From JAOSJL01 sp963704035 (GTDB lineage: Bacteria; Actinomycetota; Acidimicrobiia; IMCC26256; JAOSJL01), in NCBI GenBank assembly GCA_963704035.1, contig CAVPGR010000004.1, positions 1,550,001 to 1,614,000 on the forward strand: 64,000 nucleotides of DNA. The letters run 5' to 3'. Below, piece after piece: positions 29,362-38,110 of this stretch (positions are counted from its first letter, which is position 1; every line of letters starts with the position of its first letter). Position numbers and translations under genes: made by a program. Under the pieces are notes generated by a model. It was not told the origin of the DNA. It saw only the letters and a list, made by a program, of their open reading frames with translations, and searched no databases.

Positions 29362-30625
29362 GTGGTCGCGCCGCACGAGCCACATGCGTCAGTGGCTGGG
29401 CCGCACGAAGGCGGCTCCGGCACGCATCGACGCGCTCCATGCCGAAGCCGACGAGGTGCGCGCTCGCCTTGCCGAGACGGCAGCTTCGCTTGCACGCATC
29501 GAGGCTGAACTCGAGGACCTTCGTAGCAATGTTGCGGGGCTGGTGGGTGCGGCGGACCTGAACGAGACTACGGAGCGTCTCGAACAACTACTCCGGGACG
29601 AGGGCGAGGAGCTCCATCGCCTGGATGCCACGGTTCGTGAGGAGGGCGCGCTCACACGCGTCGCCGGAGCAGATCAGCGCCGCGACGAAATGGTGGAGCG
29701 GCTGATCAAGGAACACGGCCACGACGGGCCGCTGGCCCCCGGCCTGAGTGTCATCACGATCAGCTGGAACCACGCGGGGTTCCTGGAGGAGTCGGTCGCC
29801 AGCTCGTTGGCGATCGTCGATGCTCAACCCCGAAACCTCCAGGGTCAGGTTCTCGTCCTCGACGACCGCTCCACCGACGAGACGCCGGAGGTTCTCGCCC
29901 GACTCACCCACTCGGATCGTCGCATCCGGGCGATCCGTTCCCCTCTCAACCTCACGCTGTCGCGGGCTCGCAACGTCCTCCTCCACGTGTGCGCGACGTC
30001 GCATGCCTTCGTACTCGACGCCGACAACGTCGGCTTCCCCGACGGTGTCGACGCTCTGTACAGCGTGGCCCGCGAGTGGGAAAGCGTCTTCACCTACGGC
30101 AACGTGATCAAGGCTCGCCCCGACGGCAGCGAATTCATCCCAGCGTCGAACGAGCCACCCACCGCAGCGTTGTCCATCGGCAACTACATCGACTCGATGG
30201 CCGTCGTCGACGTCGCCGTGCTCCGGAAGCTCGGCGGCTACACGCTCGATCCCCTCCTGCACAGCTACGACGACTACGAACTCGTCACCCGGCTCGGCCG
30301 ACTCGGGGAGCTTCTGGCGTTCGTGCCCACGGTGGTCGGTCGCTACAGGATTCTCGACACCAGCTACATCGGCATGACCGGTGACAGCCGCGTCCCGCTC
30401 CGTCGTCTCGAGCGCGCCTACCGCAGCGACGGTGGCGTCGACCCCGACGACATGGCTGTGCTCGCTGCCCATCCGGCCACGGGCGCCGTGTGGGCGACCT
30501 CGGCGGCGATGGCGATACGCCCTGCCCTCATCGAGGCTCTCGCCGAGTCCACGGCGGTTCCGGAGGCCGCGGCGGGTCCCCGCGTCCTGGTCGTGTCGTC
30601 GGGGGGATTCCGAAACGCTCGGTGA
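29354..30625 (+). CDS. GT2 glycosyltransferase with coiled-coil N-terminus (N-terminal part of a probable GT2-pyruvyltransferase fusion)
   Basis: Residues 1-125 are a charged coiled coil (repeats such as ARLAETAASLARIEAEL). A GT-A/GT2 domain follows: LSVITISWNHAGFLEES, VLVLDDRSTDETPE, and the metal-binding AFVLDADNVGFPDG. Unlike a separate gene, the frame runs on without a stop through a linker (about 380-415) into VLVVSSGG, the first strand of a polysaccharide pyruvyltransferase. It is only broken there by a run of six G at about 30601-30606. Start ATG 29354 overlaps the previous gene by 8 bp. Confidence 0.75.
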   Translation: MAEWSRRTSHMRQWLGRTKAAPARIDALHAEADEVRARLAETAASLARIEAELEDLRSNVAGLVGAADLNETTERLEQLLRDEGEELHRLDATVREEGALTRVAGADQRRDEMVERLIKEHGHDGPLAPGLSVITISWNHAGFLEESVASSLAIVDAQPRNLQGQVLVLDDRSTDETPEVLARLTHSDRRIRAIRSPLNLTLSRARNVLLHVCATSHAFVLDADNVGFPDGVDALYSVAREWESVFTYGNVIKARPDGSEFIPASNEPPTAALSIGNYIDSMAVVDVAVLRKLGGYTLDPLLHSYDDYELVTRLGRLGELLAFVPTVVGRYRILDTSYIGMTGDSRVPLRRLERAYRSDGGVDPDDMAVLAAHPATGAVWATSAAMAIRPALIEALAESTAVPEAAAGPRVLVVSSGGFRNAR

Positions 30626-31695
30626 CGACGCCATGGCCACGGCCGTCATCCAACGGATCCTCGATTGCGTTCCCCCGGCGCAGATTGATCTCGTGACGGA
30701 CGGCGACCTGCGGCACGACAGCGGCACGTTGGTCGACCAGGCGGTCTGGGCGGGGACACTGTCCGACGTCGTGGCCAGGTCTCGATCCGAACGCGGTCCG
30801 ATCGGGGTGTCCCGACGAGGCACTGGCCGACAAGATCGTGGAGATGTCCGGCATCGGCTTCTCGGACTCGTCTCGCGTCGATCTGTCCGACTATTCGATG
30901 GTCGTGATCGGCGGTGGTGGATACCTGAACGCACTGTGGGTCGACCACGCGGTGCGACGCTCCGCACTGGCGGCGGCCGCCGGCGTTGCCGGTGTGCCGG
31001 TCGTGTGCACCGGCCAGGGGGTGGGGCCCTTCACCGAAGGGGAGGATGATCTCGACCTCCGGGTGGTCGGCCACCTCATCGCGCATTCGCGCGACTTCGG
31101 GCTCCGCGACCCGGAGTCGGCCGATCTCCTGCGGCGCCACGACCTCGCACCCGACCACGTCACGGTGGTCGGCGACGACGCGTCGGGGTTCCCGCCGGCA
31201 GACGCGGACGAGGTCGCGGATTCGCTCGGGTTGGTGGGTGTCGATCCCACCGACAGTTTCGTCGCGGTCCACATTCGCCAGGCCGGGTACGTCGGTCTCG
31301 ACGACTCGGCCGTCGAGGCGTTTGCGGCACTCGTCGACGAGGTCGCCTGTGGGCGCGATGCGGTGGCCTTGGGAATCACCACCTCCGACACTCCTCCGCT
31401 GGCCGAGGCGATTTCTCTCGCACGGATGGGTCACGGAACCGACCGCCCGGAGAGCCGCGTGGAGGGTTCTCGAGTGTCATCACGACCCAGGACTACTGGC
31501 GGGACGTACTCGGCACGGGCCAACGCCGCACTCGTGCACTCGTACCATGCGGCTTTGTTCGCCGTGGAGCAGCACACGCCGACTCTGCTGTTCGTGTCTT
31601 CCGACTACTACCGCCACAAGGCCGAGGGACTTCGTCGCCTAGCGGCCCTTCCGGGCGAGTTCGTCGTCGACGTCGGCGGACCGGGTCGGTCGTGA
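30600..31695 (+). CDS. Polysaccharide pyruvyltransferase domain (frameshifted, C-terminal part of fusion)
   Basis: Polysaccharide pyruvyl transferase fold: DSETLGDDAMATAVIQRI after the G-run, VVIGGGGYLNALW, VCTGQGVGPFTE, LRDPESADLL and VHSYHAALFAVEQHTPTLL. It would add ketal-linked pyruvate from PEP to a glycan. Frame breaks lie near 30606, 30812, 31450 and 31500. The stop at 31695 may also be an artefact: shifting once gives REEVERRLAIVARRWG and then NVDAIDAFRRACAGVA, ending at a TGA (31857-31859) that overlaps the next small ORF as ATGA. No separate start codon with a ribosome binding site was found, supporting fusion to the GT2. Confidence 0.68.
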
Positions 31696-31999
31696 GGAGG
31701 TCGAGCGACGCCTCGCGATCGTGGCGCGGCGATGGGGAGCCGGGCACGTCGGTCGTGAACGTCGATGCGATCGATGCTTTCCGTCGAGCATGCGCTGGCG
31801 TCGCTTGTCCACGTCGATCACACCGTCGTCGTCGGCAGCGAGGGATGGCAGCACCATGAGCACCCGGATGCTCGTGATTCTCGCGCTCGTCTGCGGTCTT
31901 GCGATTCTGGCAGCCTTCGCTGTGCAGATCACCGTGGCCCGATGAGTCGAGACGGTCCGCAGCGGGACGCGATGGCGCGCTCCCGGTGACGGTCGCGGC
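31696..31999 (+). other. Ambiguous stretch between pyruvyltransferase and PP-loop copy 2
   Basis: 304 bp without a clear gene. The first 160 bp probably encode the frameshifted C-terminus of the pyruvyltransferase. The rest holds a possible 29-residue membrane peptide (31856-31945) and the approach to the GTG at 32000. No hairpin terminator or RNA gene seen. Confidence 0.4.
31856..31945 (+). CDS. Possible 29-residue single-span membrane peptide
   Basis: MSTRMLVILALVCGLAILAA starts a single hydrophobic helix with a basic N-terminus and an Arg at the C-terminus. Its ATG overlaps a TGA in another frame (ATGA, 31856-31859) and its own TGA overlaps a further ATG at 31942, a coupling pattern used by real genes throughout the locus. 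Too short to assign; it may be a chance ORF or the N-terminal segment of a disrupted gene. Confidence 0.3.
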   Translation: MSTRMLVILALVCGLAILAAFAVQITVAR

Positions 32000-33611
32000 G
32001 TGAACATTTCGGAACGTCGACCTCGAGGTGACCGACGACGAGGTCGTGCTCTGTGCCGAACATCGAGTGGAGTCGATCGACGTTCGACGCCCGCATCGGA
32101 GTCGACCGGGATACGTCGGACTCGTCGATCCGAGTTCCAATCCCTTTGTTCCGGTTGCAACGATCGGCACCGCTGTTCTGGGTCAGGATCTGGACCTCGA
32201 GGATGCGATCTCGCCAGATCTGCGCGACGGGGCGCACCAGGCGTCTGGTCTCTACCGCATGGTGGGGCCACGATCGCTCGCAGTGCGTGGACCGACCGCA
32301 GGCCACGGTTCCCACCGGGGCCGGGCCGAGGTCTGTTCTTCACGCGTGGAGTCGACTCGATGTTCTCGCTCGTTCAGAGCACCGCGAGGAGCAATCGAGC
32401 CGTTCACGCACTTCATCGGTGTGGCCGACGTCGACCACTGGGTGTCGTCCACCGCCCGCGCGTCGACCTGGAGTGAGACCGAGGCCTTCGCTGACGACGT
32501 CGGGGTTCCGATCGTCCGCGTCACCTCGAACCTGCGGGGGTTTCTGGATCCTCTCGCTCCGTGGGACGACACGCACGGTGCGTTCCTCGCCTCGGTCGCG
32601 TTGGCCCTGTCCCCTCTTCTCCGAAGCGTCGTGGTGAGTTCCACGCAGAAGGACAGGACGACGAGATCCCCTATGGATCCCACAGCACGCTCGACTCGTT
32701 GTGGAGCACGGAGCGGACGTCGATCGAACACGTCGGATCATCGTTCGGTCGCACCGAGAAGGTGACGCAGCTTGCGGAACGTCCTGAGATGCTTGTGCAC
32801 CTCAAGGTGTGCTGGGTCGGCGACACGGCCCGCAACTGCGGCAATGCGAGAAGTGTCTGCGGACGATGACGGCAATGGTGATTGCGGGCGGTACCCCGGG
32901 GGCCTCCTTCGAGGCCGAGCTCACGCCTGAGGCGGTCGATGCGGTCGATCTTCGCAGCGAACGGATCGCGCAGGAGGTTCTCCGCGAGCTCGTTTCCGTG
33001 ATGCCCGATGACATGGCGGACCTGCGCGACGCGTGGACCGGCGCTGCGACCGAGTTCCTGGCTCAGGAGGCTCCGAGCGTGGATGTGCCGGCCTCGCTGG
33101 TCCACCTCTCGCGTGATGAGGCCCACACCTCTCTGGCCGCCATCGCAACAACGGGGGATCGACCCGCCACGTGGTGTCTCGTCGACGAGCAGAGTGCCGG
33201 AGCTGTGGCTCTGGCCGACGAGCTCACCGAGTGCTGGGGACCCGGTCTCTGCTACCTCACGGGCGTTCCGTGGGGCTGAGGGCAATCGCTCGGCCTTCCA
33301 TCGGTCGAACGGATCCTTCGGGCCGCCCGTGTCCGCGTCTGGTGGTCTGCGCGTGACGAACTCGACGTCGGCCGGCTGGCTCAGTCGGTGCTCAACGGAT
33401 GCGCTCCCGTGCAGATGATGCCGCCCGATACGACCGACGTTCTTCGGCGACGGATACCGCACACGGTCTCCGCGACTGCGTCGTCGGGTTGGATCCGGCG
33501 ACACCACCGACGATCCCCGACGCCTCTCACGCGAACGACATGATTCGCCGCGTCGTCTCGGAGCTGGTAGCGGGGCCACTGAACAGTGTCTCCGTTTTCG
33601 CGGCAACCTGA
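32000..33611 (+). CDS. PP-loop (QueC-like) protein, copy 2 (heavily frameshifted)
   Basis: Paralogue of the 27.8-29.4 kb protein, readable end to end only with about nine frame changes. It starts at GTG 32000 (after one T is removed: NIRNVDLEVTDDEVVL). It continues with PSSNPFVPVATIGTAVLGQD, FPPGPGRGLFFTRGVDSMFS (the PP-loop), GVADVDHWVSSTARASTW, HLKVCWVGDTARNCG and CEKCLRTM (the cysteine cluster), and AGAVALADELTECWGPGLCY. It ends SVSVFAAT at 33611. The order of motifs matches copy 1 throughout. The indel density is the highest in the window, so this is either a local sequencing problem or a decaying duplicate. Confidence 0.6.
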
Positions 33612-33641
33612 CCCGGCGGGTTTCGTCGTCCGAACCGGAGG

Positions 33642-33647
33642 TAGGCT
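33642..33647 (+). promoter_or_regulatory. Possible -10 element (TAGGCT) for the lipoamide gene set
   Basis: TAGGCT follows a short GC-rich stem (ACCC GGC GGGT at 33611-33621) after the previous stop and lies about 50 nt before the dihydrolipoamide dehydrogenase. It marks the boundary between the glycan locus and the housekeeping genes. No clear -35. Confidence 0.3.
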
Positions 33648-33698
33648 CGGCTGCGTCAGAGTTCGCCCATCCGGTCCGCACGGTCACTTCGGAGGTGT

Positions 33699-35087
33699 GT
33701 CATCGCCGAACACTTCGACGTCGTCGTCCTAGGCGGAGGTCCCGGCGGGTACGCGGCCGCGCTGTACGGAGCAGCCGCAGGGTTGCAGATCGCTCTGGTC
33801 GAGGAGCGCCGGGTCGGCGGCACGTGTCTCCACCAGGGCTGCATCCCGGCCAAGGAACTGCTCCAGACCGCCGAGGTCCTCCGGACGGTGGGCAACGCGG
33901 CCGACTTCGGCGTGACCGCGGGAGAGCCCGCGCTCGACCTCGGTGTGAGTCAGGAACGCAAGAAGAGCGTGATCGAGCGTCTCACCGGTGGTCTCGAGAC
34001 GCTCCTGAAGGGCCGCAAGGTCACCGTGGTTCCGGGTAGAGGGGAGCTGATCGACGCCGCCGCGCGTCTCGTGCGGGTATCCGACGGCACCGAACTCCGC
34101 GGAGACGCGGTGATCCTGGCCACAGGCTCCGCGCCCCGGTCCATTCCCGGATTCGACTTCGACGGTGAGCGAATCCTCTCCTCCGACCACGTGCTCGAGA
34201 TCGTCGATGTTCCCGGACGGGTCGCGATCGTCGGAGGGGGAGCCATCGGCTGCGAGTTCGCCTCGCTCCTGGGCGAACTCGGAAGCGAGGTCACGGTCCT
34301 CGAGGCTCTTCCCCAGATCCTCACCGGCGTCGACGTCGACGTCGCCAAGGTGGTGCAGCGCTCCTTCAAGAAACGCGCGATCGACGTCCGCACCGGTGTC
34401 TCTGTCAAGGGTGTCGAATCCGGCGACGACCTCGTTGTCACGCTCGAGGACACGAAGGGCACAGACAAGCTCGCGGTCGACGTGGTCGTCGTCAGCGTCG
34501 GGCGCCGGCCCCGGTCGGAGAACATCGGGCTCGAGGGCACCGGCGTCGGGGTCGACGCCGGCGGTTTCATCGAGATCGATGAATACCAGCGCACGGGCGT
34601 CGCAGGCGTCTACGCGGTCGGCGACGTCGTCGCCGGTCCGGCACTCGCCCACGTGGCCTTTGCCGAGGCCATCGTGGCGGTCAAGACGATTCTCGGAGAG
34701 CCCGTCGTGCCGCTGGACCGCGCCAAGGTCCCCTGGGGGATCTACTGCCATCCCGAAGTGGCGTTCTCGGGACTCACCGAAGAACAGGCCCGGGAGGCCG
34801 GCCACGATGTCGTGGTGTCCAAACACCGGTTCACGGGTAACTCGCGGGCGGTGATCATCGGCGAGACCGACGGCCTCGTGAAGATCGTCGCCGAGAAGAA
34901 CGGTCCGATCCTGGGTGTGCACATGGCGGGCCCATGGGCCACCGAGTTACTCGCCGAGGGGTATCTGGCTGTCAACTGGGAGGCGTTGCCCGAAGAGGTA
35001 GCAGCCTTCGTGCACCCGCATCCCACACTGTCCGAACTGTTCGGCGAGAGCGCCATGGCCCTCACCGGCCGCGGCCTTCATGCCTAA
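33699..35087 (+). CDS. lpdA: Dihydrolipoamide dehydrogenase (E3)
   Basis: About 463 residues; FAD- and NAD-dependent oxidoreductase regenerating lipoamide for 2-oxoacid dehydrogenases. FAD motif VVLGGGPGGYAAAL, redox-active disulfide GGTCLHQGCIPAKE, NAD-binding VAIVGGGAIGCEFASLLGE, second FAD contact GVYAVGDVVAGPALAHVA, and the active-site HPHPTLSEL at the C-terminus. Homology begins at IAEHFDVVV, but the frame there has no ATG/GTG/TTG. GTG codons at 33695 and 33697 are in other frames, so a one-base error near 33699 is likely. Followed by two hairpins and the E2 gene. Confidence 0.88.
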   Translation, partial: VIAEHFDVVVLGGGPGGYAAALYGAAAGLQIALVEERRVGGTCLHQGCIPAKELLQTAEVLRTVGNAADFGVTAGEPALDLGVSQERKKSVIERLTGGLETLLKGRKVTVVPGRGELIDAAARLVRVSDGTELRGDAVILATGSAPRSIPGFDFDGERILSSDHVLEIVDVPGRVAIVGGGAIGCEFASLLGELGSEVTVLEALPQILTGVDVDVAKVVQRSFKKRAIDVRTGVSVKGVESGDDLVVTLEDTKGTDKLAVDVVVVSVGRRPRSENIGLEGTGVGVDAGGFIEIDEYQRTGVAGVYAVGDVVAGPALAHVAFAEAIVAVKTILGEPVVPLDRAKVPWGIYCHPEVAFSGLTEEQAREAGHDVVVSKHRFTGNSRAVIIGETDGLVKIVAEKNGPILGVHMAGPWATELLAEGYLAVNWEALPEEVAAFVHPHPTLSELFGESAMALTGRGLHA

Positions 35088-35098
35088 GCCGAGGATGA

Positions 35099-35121
35099 GC
35101 GGCGCAGGTATCCTGCGCCGC
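35099..35121 (+). terminator. 10-bp hairpin after lpdA
   Basis: GCGGCGCAGG TAT CCTGCGCCGC is a perfect 10-bp inverted repeat with a 3-nt loop, starting 12 bp after the lpdA stop. A second stem (GGCGCC GTA GGCGCC, 35145-35159) follows. There is no U-tract. These may attenuate read-through into the E2 gene or stabilise the lpdA message. Confidence 0.5.
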
Positions 35122-35144
35122 CCGAGGCGGGGCCCGAGCGGCCT

Positions 35145-35159
35145 GGCGCCGTAGGCGCC
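35145..35159 (+). other. Second hairpin between lpdA and the E2 gene
   Basis: GGCGCC GTA GGCGCC, a 6-bp stem with a 3-nt loop, 25 bp before the E2 start. With the preceding 10-bp hairpin it fills the 97-bp spacer. Confidence 0.4.
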
Positions 35160-35184
35160 GAGAGCGGGAGAGAAAGCGGGAAAT

Positions 35185-36536
35185 ATGGATGTGACCATGC
35201 CTCAACTCGGTGAGACGGTCACCGAGGGCACGATCACGCGCTGGTTCAAGCAGCCCGGTGACGCGGTCGCGCAGGACGAGCCGCTCTTCGAGGTCTCCAC
35301 CGACAAGGTGGATTCCGAAGTTCCGTCGCCCGAGTCCGGCGTCCTCACAGAGATCCTGGTGCCCGAAGGTGAGACCGCGGAGGTGGGGGACCGCCTCGCG
35401 GTCATCGGCGACGCCGGCGACGCCGCATCACCGTCTGACGATGTCGACCGAGGCCGCCGAGGAGACACCCGCGGAACCGAAACCCGTGCCTCCTCCGCCG
35501 CCAGAGCCGCCGCCCCCGATCGTAGCGTCGTCGCTCCCGCCGGAGTCCTCACCCGCTCCCACCCCTCCCGCTCCGGTCGCCGAACCGCCCCGGCCGGTGG
35601 CAGCGAGCGCGGGCGCCGTGACGTCACCGGTGGTGCGACGCCTCATCGCCGAAAACGGTCTCGATCCCGCCACGATCGCGGGAACCGGCGAGGGTGGACG
35701 CATCACACGACGCGACGTCCTCACCCACATCGACCAGGCACACGGTTCGCCGACGCGTTCTCCGGAGATTTCTCCAGGCGCAGCCCATGCCGTTGCCGAC
35801 ACGGCGCCGTCCGTGCGCCGGGGCGACGAGACCGTTCCGTTCGACAACGTCCGTCGTCGCACGGCCGAGCACATGGTTCGATCGCTCGCCACGAGTGCGC
35901 ACGTCTACACGTCGGTCGAGGTCGATTTCGACCGCGTCGAACGTGTTCGAAGGGCTCACGGCGCTGAGTGGAAGCAGCGCGAGGGATTCTCGCTCACGTA
36001 TCTGCCGTTCATCCTGCGGGCGTTCTGCGACTCGGTCGACGACTGGCCGCGTGTCAACGCGAGCGTCGAGGGTGAGTCGCTCGTTGTTCACCACGACGTC
36101 AACGTGTCGATCGCGGTCGATCTCGACCATGCGGGATTGGTGGCGCCGGTCGTGCGGGCGGCTGACGGCAAGCGCATTCGCCTCCTCGCCCGCGAGATCC
36201 GTGATCTCGCGCAGCGCGCGACGCAGCGGCGGTCTCGGCCCCGACGACCTGGTGGGCGGCACGTTCACCGTGACGAATCCGGGCCCGTACGGCAGCCACA
36301 TGACGCTGCCGATCATCAACCAGCCACAGGTGGCCATCCTGTCGACCGACGGGATCAAGAAGCGCCCCGTCGTCGTGGAGGGCCCCGACGGGGAGGACAC
36401 GATCGCGATCCACCCCACGGGGATGCTGGTGCTCACGTGGGACCACCGTGCCTTCGACGGCGCGTACGCATCGGCGTTCCTGGCCCAGATGCAGGAGATC
36501 CTGGAGGGGCGTGACTGGGAGGCGGAACTCGAATGA
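35185..36536 (+). CDS. Dihydrolipoyllysine acyltransferase (E2) of a 2-oxoacid dehydrogenase (frameshifted)
   Basis: About 450 residues. N-terminal lipoyl domain MDVTMPQLGETVTEGTITRW with the lipoyl-lysine in FEVSTDKVDSEV. A long Pro/Ala linker follows. The E3-binding domain is SPVVRRLIAENGLDPATIAG (about 148-167). The catalytic domain contains NPGPYGSHMTLPIINQPQVA and the active-site TWDHRAFDGAYASAF (usual form DHRxxDG). Frame breaks lie near 35440 and 36225. It could be the succinyl-, acetyl- or branched-chain-specific E2; residues near the active site do not settle this. ATG 35185; its TGA overlaps the lipB-lipA start (ATGA). Confidence 0.85.
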
Positions 36537-38110
36537 GTCGGCTCCGGGTCCGCTGGCTCGGACGGGTTCCGTACTCGCAGGCGGACGTGCTCCAGCGAGC
36601 GTGGCACGAGCGCACGGTCGATGATCGGTTGCTGCTCCTCGAGCACCCTCACGTGTACACGCTCGGGACGAACGCCGACCCCGGGCACGTGCTCGTTCCC
36701 CCGGCGGATGTCGGGGCGGAGCTTGCGCACGCAGACCGGGGTGGTGACGTCACCTATCACGGGCCCGGTCAGCTCGTCGGTTACCCGATCGTCGACCTGC
36801 CCGAGCGGCGAAGCGGCGCACGCGACGTTGTCGCCTACGTACGCGCGCTCGAGCGCGTTCTCGTCTCTGCGCTCGCACGTTTCGGAATCGCTGCGGCGAC
36901 GAGCGACGGGTACACCGGTGTGTGGATCGGCGACGAGAAGATCGCCGCCATCGGGGTGCGGGTGGCGAAGGGTCGCACCCGACACGGCTTCGCTCTCAAC
37001 GTGGATCCCGATCTCGGGATGTTCGAGCACATCGTGCCGTGCGGGATCCGCGACCGGGGAGTCACGTCGGTGGCGGCACTCGGCGGGCCGTCAGACATGC
37101 GCGTCGTGACCGATGCGGTGGTCGAGGAGTTCAGCCGGGAATTCGGCCACGACCAGATCGAGCGCACTGACGTTGTGTGGCGCCACCGGCTCTCGCACCT
37201 CCCAGGCGCCGGTGCCGACGTCGATCCCACCCCCGACTTCGGCCGTCCGGAGTGGATGAAGGTGCGGGTTCACCTCGGCTCCGAGTACCGATCGCTCAAG
37301 AGGACCATGCGCGACCTCGATCTTCACACAGTGTGCGAGGAGGCAGGCTGTCCCAACATCTACGAATGTTGGGAGGACGGCACCGCCACCTTCATGATCC
37401 TCGGCGAACGCTGCACCCGGGCGTGCGGGTTCTGTCTCGTCGACACGCGCAAACCCGAAGCGCCCGATCCCGCTGAGCCGACGAGGGTCGCCGAGGCCGT
37501 GGCTCGGATGGGACTCGAGTACGCCGTTGTCACCATGGTCGCTCGCGACGATCTGGCCGACGGCGGGGCCGCCCACGTCGCCGACGTCATCGCCGCTATC
37601 CGGGCGTGCCGTCCCACCACCGCTGTGGAAGTCTTGGTCTCCGATCTGGCGGGCGACGAGCAGTCCATCGCCGCCGTCACCGAAGCGGCTCCCGATGTGT
37701 TCAACCACAATGTCGAGACGGTGGCCCGCCTCCAGCGGGCGGTCCGCCCGTCGGCCGGCTACGCCCGGTCCCTCTCCGTGCTGGCACGCTCGGTCCGTGC
37801 CGGTCTCACCACGAAGTCGGGTCTCGTTGTCGGCATGGGTGAGACGGCGGACGAGGTGCGCTCCACACTGGTCGACCTGAGCGATGTCGGTGTCGAGATC
37901 GTCACGATCGGTCAGTACCTGCGTCCGACGCCCGCCCATCTACCGGTCGACAGGTGGTGGCACCCCGACGAGTTCGCCGAGCTGGCCGACTTCGGCCATG
38001 CCCTGGGGATCGGTCACGTCGAGGCCGGACCGCTGGTTCGCTCCAGCTACCACGCGAGGGAGGCGTCCCGCGCCGGTGCCGTCAGCGCCGCCGTGGTCGT
38101 CGGAACCTAG
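36533..38110 (+). CDS. lipBA: LipB-LipA fusion: octanoyltransferase and lipoyl synthase in one protein
   Basis: One uninterrupted 525-residue frame. Residues 1-225 are LipB: LLLLEHPHVYTLGTNAD, the conserved RGGDVTYHGPGQLVGYPI, the catalytic-lysine region EKIAAIGVRVAKGRTRHGFA, and the catalytic Cys in IVPCGI. Residues about 240-525 are LipA: PEWMKVRVHLGSEYRSLK, the auxiliary-cluster VCEEAGCPNIYECW (C-x4-C-x5-C), and the radical-SAM CTRACGFC (C-x3-C-x2-C). The LipA ending RSSYHA is present. The linker is only about 15-20 residues. It would transfer octanoate to E2 and then insert sulfur. Coupled to the E2 gene by ATGA; its stop shares CTAG with the convergent gene. Confidence 0.88.
   Translation: MSRLRVRWLGRVPYSQADVLQRAWHERTVDDRLLLLEHPHVYTLGTNADPGHVLVPPADVGAELAHADRGGDVTYHGPGQLVGYPIVDLPERRSGARDVVAYVRALERVLVSALARFGIAAATSDGYTGVWIGDEKIAAIGVRVAKGRTRHGFALNVDPDLGMFEHIVPCGIRDRGVTSVAALGGPSDMRVVTDAVVEEFSREFGHDQIERTDVVWRHRLSHLPGAGADVDPTPDFGRPEWMKVRVHLGSEYRSLKRTMRDLDLHTVCEEAGCPNIYECWEDGTATFMILGERCTRACGFCLVDTRKPEAPDPAEPTRVAEAVARMGLEYAVVTMVARDDLADGGAAHVADVIAAIRACRPTTAVEVLVSDLAGDEQSIAAVTEAAPDVFNHNVETVARLQRAVRPSAGYARSLSVLARSVRAGLTTKSGLVVGMGETADEVRSTLVDLSDVGVEIVTIGQYLRPTPAHLPVDRWWHPDEFAELADFGHALGIGHVEAGPLVRSSYHAREASRAGAVSAAVVVGT

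Noticed and set aside
29354..31695. Programmed frameshifting at the G-run of the GT2-pyruvyltransferase
   Set aside because: Similar one-base breaks occur in many unrelated genes of this window, so a general error source is simpler.
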